A DNA stretch of 64,000 nucleotides from positions 62,001 through 126,000 of the forward strand of contig CAZPGZ010000001.1 in the NCBI GenBank assembly GCA_964586075.1, given 5' to 3'. Shown one piece after another: positions 16,748 to 25,326 of the stretch. The notes beneath the pieces are model-generated. The model was not told where the DNA came from and did not search any database. It was given only the letters and a program-made list of their open reading frames with translations. Both the position numbers and the translations under genes were made by a program. Each line of letters begins with the position of its first letter. The stretch's first letter is position 1. Source of the stretch: JBAZLV01 sp964586075 (GTDB lineage Bacteria > Nitrospirota > UBA9217).

Positions 16748-18739
16748 TTAAAGGTTTTTTTGTGTTGTTTTGGGGCAACTTCGCTCCAGAGCAAGCAAAA
16801 CATCCTTGAGGCGGGCAGGATCGGTAACAGGTTCAAGGCACACGCCTTCCTTGCAAAGAACAACCCGCCCATGGTCCTCTCGGTAGAGCACAGCTGCCGA
16901 GCGGGTCGCTGCGAGCGCCACGGCTTTCTGCGCCAGAGGACTGTCGGGTGCTGCCTCTATGGTGAGATAAATCATATGAAACCAGGCCTCCAGCGCGCAG
17001 AAATAGGCACCGGCATGGACGCCCATGGCAGCCGCCGGCCCGCCGAACAGTTCCAGCGTTTGTTCTGCCATACGACGATAAGATGGCTTCTCTTTCATGA
17101 ACGAAAGCTTGAGCAGCAGCAAGACGGCCGCTGCATTGGCTGACGGATGAGGAACATCCTCTATGCGCTTGAGCCGCATGCCTAACACGTCCTTCTCGGT
17201 GTCGAAGAAACCGCCTTCCGCCTGGTCGTAAAATTTTTCTCTGCACGCAGCCATGAAGTCGTCGGCCAGATCAAGGTACCGGCGATTTGCAGTCACCTCA
17301 TACCCGGAGACAAGTGCATCGATGAGATATACGTAGTCGTCAAGCAGTGCGGGAACATTTTCCGCATGCTGAAGCATCCCCTGCACAAGCCGCTCTTTCA
17401 GAATACGCTCAAGGCTCAGAACAGCGAACTGCAGAATTTGCTCGTTTCCGAGCACGGCGGAGGCGCGAAAAAACGCCCCAATCAGCATGCCGTTCAAAGA
17501 GGTATAAAGCGTCCGGTCAATAAAGGGGGCTTGCCGCTTCATTCTTGCTGACAGCAGTTTTTTCCGGCCGAGCGCGATCGTGTTCCTGATTTCATCCAGA
17601 GACTTCCCAAGCTCCTCCGCGATCTTTTCAGGCTCCCTCAGGCTGGATAAAGCAATTTTTTCGGGATCATGATGCATCACTCCCCGCTCATTCAGAAACA
17701 GGGCGGAAAGCACCCGGTACTCCTCTGCGTTCAGGACGCTTTTAAACTCATCATACGTCCAGGTAAAATACCCTCCTTCATCATCAGGCGTTACGTCCGC
17801 GTCCTGGCTTGCATAAAAACCGCCGTGAGGATCGGAAAGCACCTCTTCGACATACGCGATTATTCCCCGAGCAATCGTCAGCAGGCGCTCATCTCCGAAC
17901 AAAACAGAGGCATGGACATAGTTTTTGAGAAGTTCTGCATTGTCATCCGCCATTTTTTCAAAATGCGGGACCATCCACGCCTTGTCCGTGGAATAGCGGT
18001 GAAATCCACCCCCAAGCTGATCATAAAAACCTCCGCGCGCCATGGCGTCAAGCGCCATCCGCACTGCCCGGCCTGCGGGGGAATCCGGGTTTCGCGCCGC
18101 TCGCAGAAGAAGAAATGAAATCGCGCCGCACAGGGGAAATTTCGGAGCAGAACCGAATCCTCCGTTCTCGCTGTCAAAAGCCGCAAGTATGGATTCCTCT
18201 GCTGCGTGAAGCAGCGCCGGATCCAGCGAAGCAGGGACTGCCGCCTGAGGTTTGAGCGCGTCCATCAGCCGTGCCGCGTAGGACAGCGCATTACTTTTTT
18301 CAGTTTTATAGAAATTGCTGACCACACGGAGCACCTGCTTGAACCCCGGTCTGCCCAGCATGTCTCTGGGCGGGAAATAGGTGCCGCCGAAAAACGGCTG
18401 CTTGTCGGGCGTCAGGAAAACGGAAAGCGGCCAGCCTCCTGCTGAGCCCATCGCAGCCACTGCCTGCTGATAGCGCCGGTCAATGTCAGGAGATTCGTCG
18501 CGGTCGAGTTTGACGCACACAAAAAGTTCATTCAGAAGCCGCGCCGTCTCGTCGTCTTCGAACGATTCCTTTGCCATGACGTGGCACCAATGGCACCAGA
18601 CCGCGCCTGTGCTCAGAAAGACCGGCTTGTCTTCCGTTCGCGCCCGTTCAAATGCCTCTTCAGACCATGGGTACCAGTCTATTTTCTGATGGGCGGCATG
18701 CCGGAGGTACGGAGATTTTGCATGTATCAGTTTGTTCAT
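16748..18739 (-). CDS. DUF255 thioredoxin-fold protein (YyaL/SPATA20 family)
   Basis: 663 residues, full length for the family. The N-terminal thioredoxin-like domain (~1-165) has AVWCHWCHVM with C49-x2-C52 and the KLDRDESPDIDRRY segment. The rest is an (alpha/alpha)6 barrel resembling N-acylglucosamine 2-epimerase (GGFYDQLGGGFHRYSTD, VPHFEKM, LLDDYVYLIDALV). The enzymatic activity is not established. It is followed 89 bases later by the fmdB-type gene on the same strand. Confidence 0.93.
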   Translation of the reverse strand: MNKLIHAKSPYLRHAAHQKIDWYPWSEEAFERARTEDKPVFLSTGAVWCHWCHVMAKESFEDDETARLLNELFVCVKLDRDESPDIDRRYQQAVAAMGSAGGWPLSVFLTPDKQPFFGGTYFPPRDMLGRPGFKQVLRVVSNFYKTEKSNALSYAARLMDALKPQAAVPASLDPALLHAAEESILAAFDSENGGFGSAPKFPLCGAISFLLLRAARNPDSPAGRAVRMALDAMARGGFYDQLGGGFHRYSTDKAWMVPHFEKMADDNAELLKNYVHASVLFGDERLLTIARGIIAYVEEVLSDPHGGFYASQDADVTPDDEGGYFTWTYDEFKSVLNAEEYRVLSALFLNERGVMHHDPEKIALSSLREPEKIAEELGKSLDEIRNTIALGRKKLLSARMKRQAPFIDRTLYTSLNGMLIGAFFRASAVLGNEQILQFAVLSLERILKERLVQGMLQHAENVPALLDDYVYLIDALVSGYEVTANRRYLDLADDFMAACREKFYDQAEGGFFDTEKDVLGMRLKRIEDVPHPSANAAAVLLLLKLSFMKEKPSYRRMAEQTLELFGGPAAAMGVHAGAYFCALEAWFHMIYLTIEAAPDSPLAQKAVALAATRSAAVLYREDHGRVVLCKEGVCLEPVTDPARLKDVLLALERSCPKTTQKNL

Positions 18740-18887
18740 AAAAGTAATAATGCGACTGCTGCGGGTACAGAAACGCCGCGCACTCCTCGAAGAGTATGTT
18801 TTTGTGAAATTATCCGGTCTGTATGGCGGAAAATCCTGTTACTTTGAGTATAACGGCAGGTATGCGCATGTCAAGCTGGACTGGATT

Positions 18888-19814
18888 TTATGTGCGCAAT
18901 TTTTTTACGAGCTGAAAATCGCTGCTCCGTTTGATCTGTTCCTGCGGCATGTTTGGGTGTTGGGCATAGAGCTGCCGTCTGTGCGCTTCCAACAGCGTAG
19001 TCTCCTGTTCAAGAAATTCCGCGGAAGTCATGACTCGTTTGCCGAGGTTCTGTGCTGTCGAAAAAACTTCTTTTATTTCTTTTGCCCAGTTGTCTTCTCT
19101 GAGCAGATGATGGTCGATAATAACTGTTTTGACTGCCGTTGTTTCGAGAACACTGCGGATGTTCCTGATTGAAGCGCGGAGATCGTCACGGGTATATTCC
19201 GCTCCGGGCAGATACACCAACGGCCCGTCAAGATACAGTACCTCTGGTTGTTCCGCGCGGATAAACTCAAGATGTTCAGGCAGGCATGCCCCCTCAACAT
19301 CCGATGAGTACAGAAACGATCCGCTCTCGTCTCGGATCGATGTTTCCACAACCCAGCCAACCTTGGTGTCAGGACCGTGAGGCACCGCGCGGGAAAAGCG
19401 GATCACGGTCTTGCCAAACTCAAACACATTGTTATCCGCGAATTCCACCCGCCGCGGCAGGGTCCTGAAATTTTTTATCAAACCCTTCGCGCGGGCGCGC
19501 TGGCTCGCGTTGATGTTTTCCTCCGGATGTTTGATGAGAAGAATTTTTCCGTTAAAGACCAGTGGTTCTGTCGGGTCAAAATGATCAAAATGATAATGCG
19601 TTATGATGAGAACATCTGCCAGGGCCGCGAATTTTTTAATGCGGTCCCAGCTTTCGTTCAGAGCTTTGACTTCCAGAGGGTGCGGCGACAGATCATAGCG
19701 GAAGGGTGCGAGCGAAACTCCGGGGTCGATAAGGATTTTCAAGTCAACGGTTTCCACAAAGAAGGCAGCGCTCCGGGTTCCGAGTGATTCTGCTGCAAGA
19801 GGAATGATTTTCAT
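18888..19814 (-). CDS. UPF0282 metallo-beta-lactamase-fold hydrolase
   Basis: 308 residues. The MBL metal motif H73-x-H75-x-D77-H78 (ITHYHFDHF) is intact, with later ligands in VPHGPDTKVG, LYSSDVEG and IIDHHLLRED. The opening MKIIPLAAESLGTRSAAFFV and ILIDPGVSLAPFRYDLSPHP match my memory of the UPF0282 family, which is chiefly archaeal. Substrate unknown. Presence in a bacterium may reflect an old transfer or a wider range than I know. Confidence 0.8.
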   Translation of the reverse strand: MKIIPLAAESLGTRSAAFFVETVDLKILIDPGVSLAPFRYDLSPHPLEVKALNESWDRIKKFAALADVLIITHYHFDHFDPTEPLVFNGKILLIKHPEENINASQRARAKGLIKNFRTLPRRVEFADNNVFEFGKTVIRFSRAVPHGPDTKVGWVVETSIRDESGSFLYSSDVEGACLPEHLEFIRAEQPEVLYLDGPLVYLPGAEYTRDDLRASIRNIRSVLETTAVKTVIIDHHLLREDNWAKEIKEVFSTAQNLGKRVMTSAEFLEQETTLLEAHRRQLYAQHPNMPQEQIKRSSDFQLVKKLRT

Positions 19815-19851
19815 AAATATGATTTTCGGCTTGTGCCCTCGGTTGCCCTGC

Positions 19852-20589
19852 TTACTGCAAATTTTTTAACAATTCGATGCTTTGGCCCATGCCGGGCTTG
19901 GCCGCGTTCAGTTCGAGAATGACTCCTACATCCGTTTTACGCTTAAGCAGGATTTTTAGCGCCTCGATTTCCCTGCACCCGGGCACCAGCGGCCAGTGGT
20001 CTTTGATTCCATAACGCTCCTCCGCCTTGTGGTGGAGATGCACGTACTTTACGCGCGTTACGAGCTGTTCCGGCATGTTCTCGATATAAGAGATTGAATC
20101 CATGTCAGCAGATTCCATATGGCCGATATCGATTGTGATCGTGACACTCGTCGGAGCAGAAGGAATAAATCTTTCCCAGAACCACGAAATATCATTTGAG
20201 TTAATGGCGTTCTCGATTGAGATGGGAAAGAGTTTGCTTAACTGGAGCACATTGCGTTCATAGACTGTCTGCTCCTCGGAAGAAAGCCTCTTTCCATCCG
20301 CGGCCCTCTCATCATGGATGATAAAGCCGAGGTCGCACGACGCTGCGAGGCCGCGCATCACGTCCATGGTTTGCGAAGCAAGTGCGCCAGTCAATGGATA
20401 TTCGATGGGATGATATATTGTCCGGATGCCGCGCGCTTTGCAAGCCGCGGCCATTTCCACAGCTTCTTTCACGGCTTGCGCGCCCACGGCAACCCGCCAG
20501 TTTGCCACGCGCCAGAATGATATCTGCGCGAACTGAAGCGGTTGTATGCCGACATCCTCTGGCCTTATGATCCGGTAGCCTATTTCCAT
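19852..20589 (-). CDS. TIM-barrel protein, sugar phosphate isomerase/endonuclease IV-like
   Basis: 245 residues. Barrel strands and ligands are visible in RTIYHPIEYPLTG, LGFIIHDE, ISIENAINSND, TIDIGHMES, YVHLHHK and VILELNAA. It is a distant relative of the barrel at 15574 but not close enough to call a recent duplicate. GAGG precedes the ATG. It lies 37 bases upstream of the UPF0282 gene on the same strand, so they are probably co-transcribed; a shared pathway is inference. Confidence 0.8.
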   Translation of the reverse strand: MEIGYRIIRPEDVGIQPLQFAQISFWRVANWRVAVGAQAVKEAVEMAAACKARGIRTIYHPIEYPLTGALASQTMDVMRGLAASCDLGFIIHDERAADGKRLSSEEQTVYERNVLQLSKLFPISIENAINSNDISWFWERFIPSAPTSVTITIDIGHMESADMDSISYIENMPEQLVTRVKYVHLHHKAEERYGIKDHWPLVPGCREIEALKILLKRKTDVGVILELNAAKPGMGQSIELLKNLQ

Positions 20590-20629
20590 AAAACCTCGTG
20601 TACAGTTTTTATTTTACCGGTGAATAAGA

Positions 20630-21157
20630 CTATTCTATACGTATTCTGTCTCCGGCCTTGATCCCCGAACCTGCAGCAGTTTCAATCACCCATTTTGTCT
20701 TGCTGATGGAAGAATACAAGTCCTGACTGCCTGGCTGGCGGTTTCGGTACACTTTGATAATTTTCTTGTTTGGGCCCACGAAAATAATATCTATGGAATA
20801 GGCAACGCTTCCCATCCAGAAGGTGACCTGTTCCGGTTCATCAAGGACAAACAAGGCAGCCTCGTTCTTATTCAACTTTCTGAACCCCTGCAGGCCGTTC
20901 GTGCGCGATTCCAACGTATTGCAAAAAAGAACCACACGAAACGTTTTCGGCGGCGTAGAAGAATCAGATGTTGTCACAACCACCATCCTGGGCTGCTGCG
21001 ACCGTGTTCCCGCTTCATCAGCATGTGCAGCTTGTACGCCCATGGGAAAAATAAGAAAAATGATTGCGAAGCCTGCGATCAAGGCCCATACGGATCGCAC
21101 CTTAAGCCTGTGTGGAATGCGGTGGCGGTTGAAGCAGAGGGAAAATACGTTTTTCAC
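20630..21157 (-). CDS. DUF192 secreted/anchored protein, probably GTG-started and leaderless
   Basis: The C-terminal ~110 residues are a DUF192 domain: CNTLESRTNGLQGF, EPEQVTFWMGSVAYSIDIIF and the closing GIKAGDRIRIE. An N-terminal hydrophobic stretch (VWALIAGFAIIFLIFPMGV) is a signal or anchor segment. An in-frame ATG at 21214 exists, but a promoter at 21164-21193 places the transcript start on the GTG at 21157, giving 175 residues. Function of DUF192 is unknown; the lone-domain forms are usually exported. Confidence 0.8.
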   Translation of the reverse strand: MKNVFSLCFNRHRIPHRLKVRSVWALIAGFAIIFLIFPMGVQAAHADEAGTRSQQPRMVVVTTSDSSTPPKTFRVVLFCNTLESRTNGLQGFRKLNKNEAALFVLDEPEQVTFWMGSVAYSIDIIFVGPNKKIIKVYRNRQPGSQDLYSSISKTKWVIETAAGSGIKAGDRIRIE

Positions 21158-21163
21158 GAGAGC

Positions 21164-21193
21164 AGTGTAGCATGGGTGGCCAGAGGAATTCAA
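21164..21193 (-). promoter_or_regulatory. Candidate leaderless promoter of the DUF192 gene
   Basis: On the minus strand TTGAAT (21193-21188), an 18-base spacer and TACACT (21169-21164). The seventh base past the -10 is the G of the GTG at 21157. Confidence 0.45.
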
Positions 21194-21450
21194 GAAACGA
21201 TTCCGGAACGGCAATATTCAAATAGACTGCATTCTCGGCACTCTTTAAAAAAGCAATTCCCTAAATTGCATATTAGTTTCAGCCTGAAGGCTATTCCGAA
21301 TTTTGAATATTATTCATTTTACAAGTTCTAATAAATTCTCACAATTAGCCAAAATTCTTAAATTAATTGACCAAGCCATGAATATATGTTACCGTGTTTT
21401 CGATCCACTAATAGCTAGTTAGTTGGCAAAAGGTTTTTCTTCGGTAAATT

Positions 21451-21978
21451 ATGAGCTGGCTTTTAAAGGATGAACGAGAAACATATGAAATCGCTGGTTT
21501 TATAGAACATTACAATAAACTGCCAGCAGGAAGACGTCTGATTGTTCTTGAAAAAAGAGAAAAGCCGGACTATTTCGTTAAAGATCTGACATCAGGAGAA
21601 GTTTTTGGTGTCGAGCTTACTTCTGCGTATTTATCAGATAACAGTGTCCCAAATGAGCATTTGGAAATATTGAATGGGCACTCCAAGCCGATTCCTTTTA
21701 ATCGGGAAGAAATAGAGAGGTTCAAGAATCGATTGCTTGAGGCGATCAAAACCAAAGTAAGCAAAGCAACCGATTCTTACGACCTCACATACCCGCTTAT
21801 CCTCTCTGTTTATGTAAATGAATATCGTTCCATTTATATGGATAGAAATGAATGGCAGCGTTTCATTACTCATAATCAGGCCGCGTTCGATGCAATGCAT
21901 CCTTTCACAGAGATATTTTTCTGGAGTTTGTTGAACGGTGATGCGTTGTCTGTAACACCGGGTAAATTAGGCAGATGA
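21451..21978 (+). CDS. Orphan protein, possible PD-(D/E)xK nuclease-like fold
   Basis: 175 residues, not recognised. It shows KREKPDYFVKDLTSGE and then VFGVELTSAY: a PD followed 15 residues later by E-L-T, the spacing of a PD-(D/E)xK core with Thr in place of the lysine (D40, E55). The second half is predicted helical (REEIERFKNRLLEAIKTKV). The DNA is more AT-rich than its neighbours and no Shine-Dalgarno precedes the ATG. It opens the plus-strand islet. Nuclease activity is only a guess. Confidence 0.6.
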   Translation: MSWLLKDERETYEIAGFIEHYNKLPAGRRLIVLEKREKPDYFVKDLTSGEVFGVELTSAYLSDNSVPNEHLEILNGHSKPIPFNREEIERFKNRLLEAIKTKVSKATDSYDLTYPLILSVYVNEYRSIYMDRNEWQRFITHNQAAFDAMHPFTEIFFWSLLNGDALSVTPGKLGR

Positions 21979-22144
21979 CTCATAATTGGAAATTGCCTGA
22001 AATGGTTGGTCGGTCGAAAAACACGAAGTGTTTATTTCAGTGATCCTGAGTCAATAGAATCCAGGTCGTCCATAAGGCGATATAACTATTTCTAGAAACT
22101 TAAAAAAGGCTTCAAACTAATCAAACACTATAAGGAGTCTAACC

Positions 22145-22843
22145 GTGAACCATTTCAAACTTTATCTAATTTTACTCGGAATAATTGTAATTTTACTGCA
22201 AGGATGTTCGTTCGTTACTAAAGAGTATCACTTCACACCACAGGTAGATGATTTTAATGGCACTGAATATATGGCGAGAGCAAACGAAGCAAGTGCACAT
22301 TACTTTCCTGAGCGTCACCCACCAACGGTTTTATTGTCAGGAGATCGGCCAGAACTGGTAATAACCTCACAAAACTATCAACTCACTATTAGATCATCTG
22401 CAAAAAGCGATCGTCTCTTAACTATAGGACCATGCATAATCATACCTCTGCCGGTAATTCCTATTGTTTTTTATAAACAAGAATTTACTAATAATATGAC
22501 GCTTCGCGGCAACATTTCATCGCTTAATGGCCAAAGTTTTTCTCTAAAGAACATAAGTGTTAGCATCGGCTCAACTAAATATGAGCAACTGGATTTACTC
22601 GACATGAAAAAAACTTATGAATATTCTAGTAAACCTTCTACTTCGGGTAGCAGCAGTGATAAGCGTTTAAAGATGACACGACAAAGTATCACTTTTACCG
22701 CAGAGGTTCCTCAACCACCACATTCTATTGAAAATTTCGAAGTCGATTTACAGATTACTGAGGATGAGAATAGAAATATATCGTTCCCACCTCTTCGTTT
22801 CTATTCCTCCAGCGGTACAGTTTGGCTTGTTTGTGTTATGTGA
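22145..22843 (+). CDS. Hypothetical lipoprotein
   Basis: 232 residues starting at GTG 22145, nine bases after AAGGAG. A hydrophobic signal ends in the lipobox LLQGC (Cys21). The mature part is beta-rich with a Ser/Gly-rich linker (SSKPSTSGSSSDKR) and no motif I know. AT-rich, like the preceding gene. Probably an envelope protein of narrow distribution. Confidence 0.75.
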   Translation: MNHFKLYLILLGIIVILLQGCSFVTKEYHFTPQVDDFNGTEYMARANEASAHYFPERHPPTVLLSGDRPELVITSQNYQLTIRSSAKSDRLLTIGPCIIIPLPVIPIVFYKQEFTNNMTLRGNISSLNGQSFSLKNISVSIGSTKYEQLDLLDMKKTYEYSSKPSTSGSSSDKRLKMTRQSITFTAEVPQPPHSIENFEVDLQITEDENRNISFPPLRFYSSSGTVWLVCVM

Positions 22844-22973
22844 TTGAATCTAACAAGTCCTTGCGCGCTGGCAGCTTTGCGGCCTGTGAACCCGCTGTTC
22901 AATGACAAAAAATCTTGCTTATTAGGCGAAATTCCGTATGCAGTACCGTCCATCTTAACCTCGGAGAAACCGT

Positions 22974-24104
22974 TTGAAACGAAACCTTGCGATCGACTAC
23001 CTGCGGAGCGGAGTAACCATACTGGTAGTCGTACATCACGCTGCACTGGCATACACCACTTTCAGTCATTACGACCCTGAGCAATATTTGAGATCCACCG
23101 CGCCGGTTGTCGATACGCTCCGTTTTATGCCGCTCGACCTTCTTGTGCACTTCAACGATATGTTCTTCATGCCTCTCATGTTCCTCATATCAGGCCTGTT
23201 CGTGATGCCGGCCCTTGAACGAAAGGGCTGCGGCCGCTTTCTTTCCGACCGCGCGAAACGCCTTGGCATTCCCTTCATTATCTCCGCCATGGTTCTCAGC
23301 CCGCTGGCATTCTACCCATCCTGGCTCTTAAGCGACTCGGTCAGCCGGGGTGATTTTCTGTCTGGATTCTTTGACAACAGCAATTGGACGCCCGGGCCGG
23401 CCTGGTTCATCTGGCTCTTGCTTGCTTTTTCCGGGGTTGTCGCTGTCGCCTATCGGTTGATGCCTAATCTCATGAAAAAGTTGTCCCTCTCTGCCTTATC
23501 GGCTCGGAGCTTAGTCGGCATAGTACTGACTGTGACCCTGCTGACAACCGTTCTCCCGTCCTTGTTCATTCTGCCCGAGGCATGGACCCGATTGTGGGGT
23601 CCGTTCGTTTTTCAGACCGGGAGGCTCTTCCTGTATTTTGGCTGGTTTCTGCTTGGCGCTGCGCTCGGCGCCGCAAACTTAGAACTGCCTTTATCACGAG
23701 ATAATCTAAGACCGTGGCCGCTTTGGCTTGCCTTGGGAGTTTTAGCTTATGTGGCGGGTCTGCTGGGATTGAGGACGGAGTATTTCGCGAACATGCCGGA
23801 ATGGGTAGTAAAAGCACTCCCTGCTACAATCTATTCTCTCTGTTGCGCCTTCACCAGTCTTGGCGCGCTGGGTCTTGCGCATTCTTTCTTTCGAACTGCC
23901 CGGCCCCTGGCGGACAGCTTCACAGCGAACGCGTACGGTGTCTACATCTTTCATTACGGCTTTGTGACCTGGATTCAATTCTATTTGCTCGCGAAGCCTT
24001 TGCCGGTAGAACTCAAGTTCCTGCTCACCCTCTTTGTTGGCTTGATCGGGAGCTGGCTCTTGACGGCTTTCTTGCGCAAGACTGCGGCAAGTAAAGTTTT
24101 TTGA
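22974..24104 (+). CDS. Acyltransferase 3 family membrane protein
   Basis: 376 residues with about ten membrane helices. It begins RNLAIDYLRSGVTILVVVHH, the D-x-LR...H signature of the acyltransferase 3 family (OafA/MdoC-like), followed by the F-x-M-PL-MFLISG helix and a RAKRLGIPF loop. Such enzymes transfer acyl groups to sugars of surface glycans or glucans. The start is TTG at 22974, with GGAG about eight bases upstream. It lies close to the methyltransferase gene that follows, and the two are probably co-expressed. Confidence 0.85.
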   Translation: MKRNLAIDYLRSGVTILVVVHHAALAYTTFSHYDPEQYLRSTAPVVDTLRFMPLDLLVHFNDMFFMPLMFLISGLFVMPALERKGCGRFLSDRAKRLGIPFIISAMVLSPLAFYPSWLLSDSVSRGDFLSGFFDNSNWTPGPAWFIWLLLAFSGVVAVAYRLMPNLMKKLSLSALSARSLVGIVLTVTLLTTVLPSLFILPEAWTRLWGPFVFQTGRLFLYFGWFLLGAALGAANLELPLSRDNLRPWPLWLALGVLAYVAGLLGLRTEYFANMPEWVVKALPATIYSLCCAFTSLGALGLAHSFFRTARPLADSFTANAYGVYIFHYGFVTWIQFYLLAKPLPVELKFLLTLFVGLIGSWLLTAFLRKTAASKVF

Positions 24105-24124
24105 GGAACTTCTTAGCGAATCAC

Positions 24125-24787
24125 ATGACAAAGATTTTCGGAATCATAATGAGCTCGGCAGTTGCTGCCGCGGCCCTCTTTGCAATTGCCGGAACTGCGA
24201 CCTGGTGGAATGCGTGGGCTTTTTTCTTTTTTATGCTCGTGCTTGGCTTCCTAACCGGTCGCCTGATCAAGAACATCCCCGGTCTTGCTGAGGAACGACG
24301 CACCGCTGCAAAGAAGGTAACTCCATGGGATTTGATGCTGGTCCGTTTGCTTAACCTTGCGCTGCCTGCCATGGTGCTCGTATCGGCTTTGGATATGCGG
24401 TTTCAATGGTTTCCGCCCATGCCGGCTGTTGTTTCTATCGCAGCTTTTGTCGCGATGATACCAGCATCGATGCTTGCCTATTCTGCCATTGCCGCCAATC
24501 GCTTCTTTTCAAGCCACATACGCATTCAGGACGATCGCGGCCAGGTCGTTGTTTCAACGGGTCCGTACAGCATCGTGCGCCATCCCGGATATGCTGGATC
24601 GGTAGTATTCAATATTCTGGTCCCTTTTGCCTTGGGGTCATGGGCCGCGCTGGCACCGGCGCTTTGTACTGGTGCGCTCCTGGTATATCGCACGGCCAGA
24701 GAAGACCAGGTGTTGTTGGCAAAGCTTCCCGGATACGCTGCATACGCACAGCAGGTCAGCAGTCGGCTTATTCCGAAGATCTGGTAA
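24125..24787 (+). CDS. Isoprenylcysteine carboxyl methyltransferase (ICMT/PEMT) family membrane protein
   Basis: 220 residues, several membrane helices. The C-terminal catalytic signature is visible: STGPYSIVRHPGYAGS, then TAREDQVLLAKLPGYAAYAQ, matching RHP-x-Y-x-G and E-x(n)-Y-x2-Y of the family. Bacterial members methylate lipids or small molecules; the substrate here is unknown. ATG at 24125 is chosen; a TTG at 24101 overlapping the acyltransferase stop is the alternative. Neither has a strong ribosome site. Confidence 0.85.
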   Translation: MTKIFGIIMSSAVAAAALFAIAGTATWWNAWAFFFFMLVLGFLTGRLIKNIPGLAEERRTAAKKVTPWDLMLVRLLNLALPAMVLVSALDMRFQWFPPMPAVVSIAAFVAMIPASMLAYSAIAANRFFSSHIRIQDDRGQVVVSTGPYSIVRHPGYAGSVVFNILVPFALGSWAALAPALCTGALLVYRTAREDQVLLAKLPGYAAYAQQVSSRLIPKIW

Positions 24788-24829
24788 CTCTGTATTATGG
24801 TGATAGGATACTGAAAGGAGTAAAAAAAT

Positions 24830-25267
24830 ATGGATTATCAGCGCATGACATCACCATGCGGTTTGGATTGCTTTAATTGCCCCTTGTATCTCGCGAATGA
24901 AGATTCGAATCTCAGAGCAGTCTTGTCGGAAAAGCTCGGTATTCCGGCGGAAAAAGCCCAATGTGCAGGGTGTCGAAACGCGGAGGGGACGATATCTTTC
25001 CTGGGCGACACCAGGCCGTGCAATGTGTTCAGCTGCACTGCCCGGAAGGGCATCACATTCTGTTATGAGTGCGCCGATTTCCCCTGCGACCATCTGCATC
25101 CTTATGCGGATCAGGCATCGGTCAGGCCGCACAATACTAAGCTGTTTAATCTCTGCCTGATCAAAAAAATAGGACTTGAGCACTGGGCAAGAAGCAAGGC
25201 TCTGCTCGTGAAGCAAACCTATTTCAACGGCAAGCTGAGAGTACATGCCGCTGACAGCGAGAAATGA
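24830..25267 (+). CDS. DUF3795 cysteine-rich protein
   Basis: 145 residues. Cysteine pairs in SPCGLDCFNCPLY, CAGCRN and CNVFSCTARKGITFCYECADFPC are the DUF3795 pattern, probably a metal or zinc site. AAAGGAG lies nine bases before the ATG. Function unknown. Last gene of the plus-strand islet; the GC content is back at the level of the surrounding chromosome. Confidence 0.88.
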   Translation: MDYQRMTSPCGLDCFNCPLYLANEDSNLRAVLSEKLGIPAEKAQCAGCRNAEGTISFLGDTRPCNVFSCTARKGITFCYECADFPCDHLHPYADQASVRPHNTKLFNLCLIKKIGLEHWARSKALLVKQTYFNGKLRVHAADSEK

Positions 25268-25326
25268 CGAACAGAGAATCCAAGAGGATTACTTCGGGAT
25301 CGGCATCATCACAACCGCATTATCGG

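Noticed and set aside
22019..22033. AAACAC-GAA-GTGTTT hairpin after the nuclease-like orphan
   Set aside because: The stem is AT-rich and six bases long and the following T-tract is broken; too weak to call.
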